From positions 25,042 to 89,041 of the forward strand of contig NZ_JAAZUI010000015.1 of NCBI RefSeq assembly GCF_012524075.1: 64,000 bases of DNA, given 5' to 3'. Source of the stretch: Lutibacter sp. B1 (GTDB taxonomy: Bacteria; Bacteroidota; Bacteroidia; Flavobacteriales; Flavobacteriaceae). The notes beneath the pieces were generated by a model. It was given only the letters and a program-made list of their open reading frames with translations. It did no database searches and had not been told where the DNA came from. Each line of letters begins with the position of its first letter. Positions within the stretch are counted from its first letter, which is position 1. Shown here piece after piece: positions 60,571 through 64,000 of this stretch. A program made the translations under genes and the position numbers.

Positions 60571-62337
60571 TTATTCAATAGTTTCTTCAACCGAACCACA
60601 ATGCAACATTGATGCACCAAAATACGGATTCATAATTTTTTCTTCCGTACTTAACCAAAATGCACCTTTGTTATTTGCTGCCATAGGGCAAAATTGCTTA
60701 TACACTTTTTGATTGACACCAAAAATCTTCACCACTTTTATAAAATTATTTGACAAGTGTATAAATTCATTTCGTTGTGATTTAATTGTGCTTTCAGATA
60801 AAATTTTGTTGGTAGATTTAACTAATTCGGTTTTAATATCCATCCATGTTTTATGGCTTTTTTCTTCAGTTAACAACTTCATGTCTACTTTGTTAAGCGA
60901 ATTTAGAAGAACTTTTGCTGTTTCTTGAGCTTTTTTAGGGTTGTCATTTACCAAAGCATCTTTTAGTTGGATATAATTAGTAAATACAACTTGTAGTTGC
61001 TGTTTGAACTTTGGAGAAACTTCAATTTTTAATGTTTCAGAACTCATATTCATTGCTTTTTCCTTTTCTGAATGATTTTCGTTATCTGTCATTTGCATTT
61101 CTCCCATTTTATTCATCATGCTTTTTTTACCTTGTAATTGTGCAGCGGCATCTACTGTAAAAGTACCGTTTGTAACAATTTCATCATTTTCATTTAGTCC
61201 TTGTAAAACTTCGTACATATTGCCAATAACATTTCCTAAAGTAATTTCACGCATTTCAAAAACAGGTTCCTCACTTTTTTCTTTTATATAAACAACCGAG
61301 CGTTTACCGGTCCATAAAACAGCTGATTTTGGAATGGTAAGTAGTGAATTTTCGGCAGTTTTTTTAGCGGAATTTAAAGTTCCTTGCACAAACATTCCAG
61401 GTTTTAAAGCTTCATTTTTATTGTTTAATTCGGCTCTAACAGTTGTAGTTCTTGTTGAAGTATTTAAAACAGGATCAATAAAAGAAATGGTTGCTTTTAT
61501 CTCTTTTGAAGGATCAGCGTTTGTAGTAATACTAATTTCATCACCTTTTTTTATGGATGAAAGTTGCTTTTCATACGCATCAAATTCAGCCCAAACAGTT
61601 GTTAAATTTGAAATTTTTAACAGTGGTGTTCCTTCTTTTACAGAAGTGCCTTCTTCAACTAATTTAGCAGTAACAATTCCAGATACATTGGCATACACAG
61701 GAAAATTCATCAATACTTTTTTGGTGGTTTCTATTTTATTGATTTGATTTTCAGAAAGTTTCCAAATACGCAACTTATTTTTTACAGCATTGTATAAATT
61801 AGGTTGTGTAGTTTTCATTGATAAAGCTGTTAGTAATTCTTCTTGAGCAGTTACCAATTCAGGAGAATAAATTAATGCTAATAATTGTCCTTTTGAAACT
61901 TTATCACCTTCAGAATTGATATATAATTTTTCAATTCTTCCGTTAAAATAGGAAGTTTGTACAGCTGTAGCTTTTTCATTTTCCTGAATTTTACCTGAAA
62001 GTACCAACCCGTTAGACGTATTTCCTCCTTTTTTAACAATGGTAGTCTCAATATTTGCTAAAGCCATAGCGTTTTTAGTTAACTTGAATTGATTTATAGA
62101 AACGTTATCACCAGTATTTGTAGTTTCAGCAGGGATTAATTCCATACCGCAAATAGGACAATCTCCGGGTTCTGACTGCATAATTTGTGGATGCATAGAA
62201 CACGTCCATTTTTGGGTTTTTAGTTCTTCATTTTTAGGTGTTTGATTTGTTTTTGAACTAGCGATATCTTTATAAATAAATCTTCCTAAAAACAATCCAA
62301 TAAAAAGGATTACAATGTATTTGCTATATTTTTTCAT
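60571..62337 (-). CDS. cusB: Cus-type heavy-metal efflux periplasmic adaptor with HMBD and DUF3347 domains
   Basis: The 588-residue membrane-fusion protein has an N-terminal hydrophobic anchor (residues 5-20). Next is a heavy-metal-binding domain with CSMHPQIM and CPICGMEL (about residues 46-67), then the usual lipoyl, hairpin and barrel domains (about residues 100-400). The C-terminal DUF3347 domain (about residues 440-588) carries FCPMAANNKGAFW and LHCGSVE. Cysteine, methionine and histidine motifs point to Cu(I)/Ag(I). It is the third gene of a minus-strand cusA-cusC-cusB operon, 12 bases after cusC. The 5' gene cusA is broken, so the operon as a whole may not work. Confidence 0.9.
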   Translation of the reverse strand: MKKYSKYIVILFIGLFLGRFIYKDIASSKTNQTPKNEELKTQKWTCSMHPQIMQSEPGDCPICGMELIPAETTNTGDNVSINQFKLTKNAMALANIETTIVKKGGNTSNGLVLSGKIQENEKATAVQTSYFNGRIEKLYINSEGDKVSKGQLLALIYSPELVTAQEELLTALSMKTTQPNLYNAVKNKLRIWKLSENQINKIETTKKVLMNFPVYANVSGIVTAKLVEEGTSVKEGTPLLKISNLTTVWAEFDAYEKQLSSIKKGDEISITTNADPSKEIKATISFIDPVLNTSTRTTTVRAELNNKNEALKPGMFVQGTLNSAKKTAENSLLTIPKSAVLWTGKRSVVYIKEKSEEPVFEMREITLGNVIGNMYEVLQGLNENDEIVTNGTFTVDAAAQLQGKKSMMNKMGEMQMTDNENHSEKEKAMNMSSETLKIEVSPKFKQQLQVVFTNYIQLKDALVNDNPKKAQETAKVLLNSLNKVDMKLLTEEKSHKTWMDIKTELVKSTNKILSESTIKSQRNEFIHLSNNFIKVVKIFGVNQKVYKQFCPMAANNKGAFWLSTEEKIMNPYFGASMLHCGSVEETIE

Positions 62338-62349
62338 TTTAATTTGATT

Positions 62350-63573
62350 TTAATTGTTGATGGTTAAAAACTCTAATGTTGCTTTTTGAATAGCATATTC
62401 TTTTTCTGCAGCTATTTTTTTTAATTGAAATTTGAGTTTAAGCTGTTGTATTTCTAAAATTTGGTCGAAATCAATTTTAGCAACTTGATATGCTGCTAAC
62501 AATACTTTTTCAGCCTGATTGGCTTGTGCTATATTTTTATTTTGAGTTTCAACCGAAGCCTTTGCTGTTTTTAAATTGGCTAAAGCAGTTTCAAATAACA
62601 TATTTAACTGATTGGTAGCTGTTGTTTTGCTACTTTCAATCGCTTTTTGATCTAATTGTAATTGCTTTTGTTTTGAACTGTATTTTTTTGAAAATAAAGG
62701 AATTGAAACAGAAACCATTGGCATAATAATATCTTTACCATTATCGGCTAAATTATCTATTGCCATGTTTTCAACAAAAATATAATCCAAACCAATTCCT
62801 ATGCTTGGCAAACCTTCTTTTTTAGTTGCGGTTTCCATTTTTACCAAAGCATTTTGCAAATTGTTCAACTCTAAAAGTTTCGGGTTGTTTGCAATTAAAT
62901 CTTTGTTTATTGGATCAATCTCATTTATGGTTATCGAATCAATGATTTCAATCAAAGCATCTTCATTTCTGTTTAACAATAAGTTGAATGTTCGTTTTTT
63001 AGCCTGTAAATTTTCATGTACAGTATTTAAATCATTTAAAATTTCATTTTGCTTCATTTGAATTTTTAACACATCAACCATTGTTGCTTTGTTGTTTTCC
63101 AATTCGCTTAAAGCCAGTCGTTCAAAAGTTTTTAGCAGTTCTAAATTTTCATTTAAAACGGTCTCTTTTGATTTTAATTCATATAAATTAAAGTAAGCCG
63201 TTTTTACGTTTAAAAACAGGTTTCTTTTAGTGATATCTACACTATTTAATTTAGCTTGAGCGCTAAAAGAAGCACTTTCTTTTTTAGCTGAAAATGTACC
63301 AAACCAAGGTAACATTTGATTTGCAGAAAGTTTTGCTTTTTGAGCTCCAACTCTTGTTTCGGCTTCTTGCACAAAATAGCCGGCTCCAATGGTGGTGTTG
63401 GGTAAACTGCCAACTTCTTCAACTTTTTCTAAAGCACTTTGGTAGCTGTAACTGCTTGCTTGCAATTCCGGACTGTTTTTTTCTGCAATGTGTAAGTATT
63501 CTTGTAATGTTTGTGCTTTTAGTTGTGTTCCAAAAAGAAAGCACACAATTATGTATATTATTTTATTTTTCAT
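62350..63573 (-). CDS. cusC: Outer-membrane channel of the Cus-type system (TolC family)
   Basis: The 407-residue protein has a signal peptide (ending near LKAQ) and two OEP helical domains with long amphipathic helices (about residues 30-205 and 225-400). It lacks a lipobox. The start overlaps the cusA stop by 11 bases, so translation is coupled. It should form the outer-membrane exit for Cu(I)/Ag(I) together with CusB and CusA. The paralogue at 28770 belongs to the multidrug system. Identification as the metal channel rests on its position between cusA and cusB. Confidence 0.88.
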   Translation of the reverse strand: MKNKIIYIIVCFLFGTQLKAQTLQEYLHIAEKNSPELQASSYSYQSALEKVEEVGSLPNTTIGAGYFVQEAETRVGAQKAKLSANQMLPWFGTFSAKKESASFSAQAKLNSVDITKRNLFLNVKTAYFNLYELKSKETVLNENLELLKTFERLALSELENNKATMVDVLKIQMKQNEILNDLNTVHENLQAKKRTFNLLLNRNEDALIEIIDSITINEIDPINKDLIANNPKLLELNNLQNALVKMETATKKEGLPSIGIGLDYIFVENMAIDNLADNGKDIIMPMVSVSIPLFSKKYSSKQKQLQLDQKAIESSKTTATNQLNMLFETALANLKTAKASVETQNKNIAQANQAEKVLLAAYQVAKIDFDQILEIQQLKLKFQLKKIAAEKEYAIQKATLEFLTINN

Positions 63574-63873
63574 TATTTACATTTTTTAATGAAATTTCTT
63601 TTTTCCAACTGAATAAAACAGGTACTACAAATAAGGTAATTAAGGCAATAAGCATACCTCCAAAACTTGGAATTGCCATTGGAATCATAATATCCGAACC
63701 TCTTCCTGTTGATGTTAAAACCGGTAACAAAGCCAGTAATGTTGTGGCGGTTGTCATTAAACAAGGTCTGATTCTTTTTTCTCCGGCTTCAATTACCGAT
63801 GCTCTGATTTCCTTTTTAGTTGTTGGCGAATTTTTACTGAAAGTTTGTGTTAAATAGGTTGCCATAACCACAC
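63563..63873 (-). pseudogene. cusA: cusA (RND heavy-metal permease), C-terminal fragment cut by an IS
   Basis: The last about 103 codons of a CusA-type RND permease remain: VVMATYLTQTF at the left, EKRIRPCLMTTATTLLALLPV in the middle and PSFGGMLIALITLFVVPVLF at the end, all typical of the final membrane helices. The homology stops at base 63873, where an IS begins. The codon before VVMATYL should be a glycine (usual DDGVVMATYL); the remaining GT bases fit a GGT codon whose first base is lost. The rest of the gene must lie on the far side of the IS, outside this window. Confidence 0.85.
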
Positions 63874-64000
63874 TGGAGTTGTTACCTTTACTCGGACACA
63901 AAATTTAAGACCGTTTGTTACAAAACAAATATCTTAGAAACATGAAAAAACGTATTTACAGTAAAGAGTTTAAAGATCAAACAGTTCGATTAAGTTATCA
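63874..64000 (+). mobile_element. IS3-family-like insertion sequence, left end (cut by window edge)
   Basis: The left terminal repeat probably starts at 63874 (TGGAGTTGTTACCTTTACTC, then GGACA), with TG at the tip as in IS3-family elements. An orfA-like frame opens at 63942. Target duplication cannot be checked because the right end is outside the window. Confidence 0.8.
63942..64000 (+). CDS. IS3-type transposase OrfA (N-terminus only)
   Basis: The ATG at 63942 opens a frame of about 19 visible residues, MKKRIYSKEFKDQTVRLSY, which matches the helix-turn-helix start of IS3-family OrfA (KRYSKEFK...AVRL type). The rest lies outside the window. It is on the strand opposite to the broken cusA. 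Base use resembles the neighbours. Confidence 0.8.
   Translation, partial: MKKRIYSKEFKDQTVRLSY

Noticed and set aside
63294..63857. A 187-codon plus-strand reading frame across cusC and cusA
   Set aside because: It runs antisense to the cusC start and the cusA fragment, both with clear family motifs. It has no family features itself and is a shadow frame.

Overview
The window is chromosomal DNA from a bacterium of the Bacteroidota, most likely a (probably marine) Flavobacteriaceae member. The evidence is the low G+C content, many promoters with the Bacteroidota -7 element TAnnTTTG, a type IX secretion plug protein, a Na+-translocating NADH:quinone reductase, and typical families (GSCFA, DUF4270, DUF4907, DUF6268). 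No rRNA, CRISPR array or prophage was seen. There is one tRNA (initiator fMet), and one insertion sequence enters at the right edge.

Layout. 1-6.6 kb: housekeeping genes (a desaturase cut by the left edge, rsmG, a small zinc-ribbon protein, pruA, an NRDE protein, apaG, the T9SS plug protein). 6.7-15.3 kb: the complete nqrABCDEF operon, a small unknown protein, an OmpA-type lipoprotein, and apbE, whose product attaches FMN to NqrB and NqrC. 15.3-23.8 kb: a methyltransferase and map, a CoA-transferase, a thioredoxin-like lipoprotein and gpmI, an ankyrin protein, an M48 protease, a rhodanese and an M20 peptidase. 23.9-30.2 kb: a GbsR/MarR-like regulator with a strong upstream palindrome, followed by a tripartite RND drug-efflux operon. 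30.2-39.8 kb: GSCFA, alaS, an M23 peptidase, a MerR-like regulator, LemA with two TPM proteins, and cydAB. 39.9-46.8 kb: a divergent envelope cluster. A beta-barrel and a DUF4270 lipoprotein lie on the minus strand. DUF6268 barrel, Kelch propeller lipoprotein, DUF4907, LytS-type kinase and LytTR regulator lie on the plus strand. 46.8-49.9 kb: der, a membrane protein, era and tRNA-fMet. 50-55 kb: a three-gene carbohydrate locus (right-handed beta-helix, GH10, sialate O-acetylesterase-like). 55.4-60.4 kb: leuC-leuD-leuA/cimA-leuB. 60.5-64 kb: a Cus-type metal efflux operon on the minus strand, whose cusA is broken by an IS3-like element.

The most notable non-coding structure is a family of short dispersed palindromes (core GTCATnCTGAAC...GTTCAGnATGAC). 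Copies sit in the alaS/GSCFA gap, between leuA and leuB, and inside the loop of the terminator hairpin shared by leuB and cusB. Every junction of the leu operon carries repeat-derived DNA. The best candidates for undescribed biology are the envelope cluster at 39.9-46.8 kb, the small protein linked to nqr and apbE, a possible small RNA at about 2.08-2.29 kb, and the 11-bp-arm palindrome in front of the efflux regulator.
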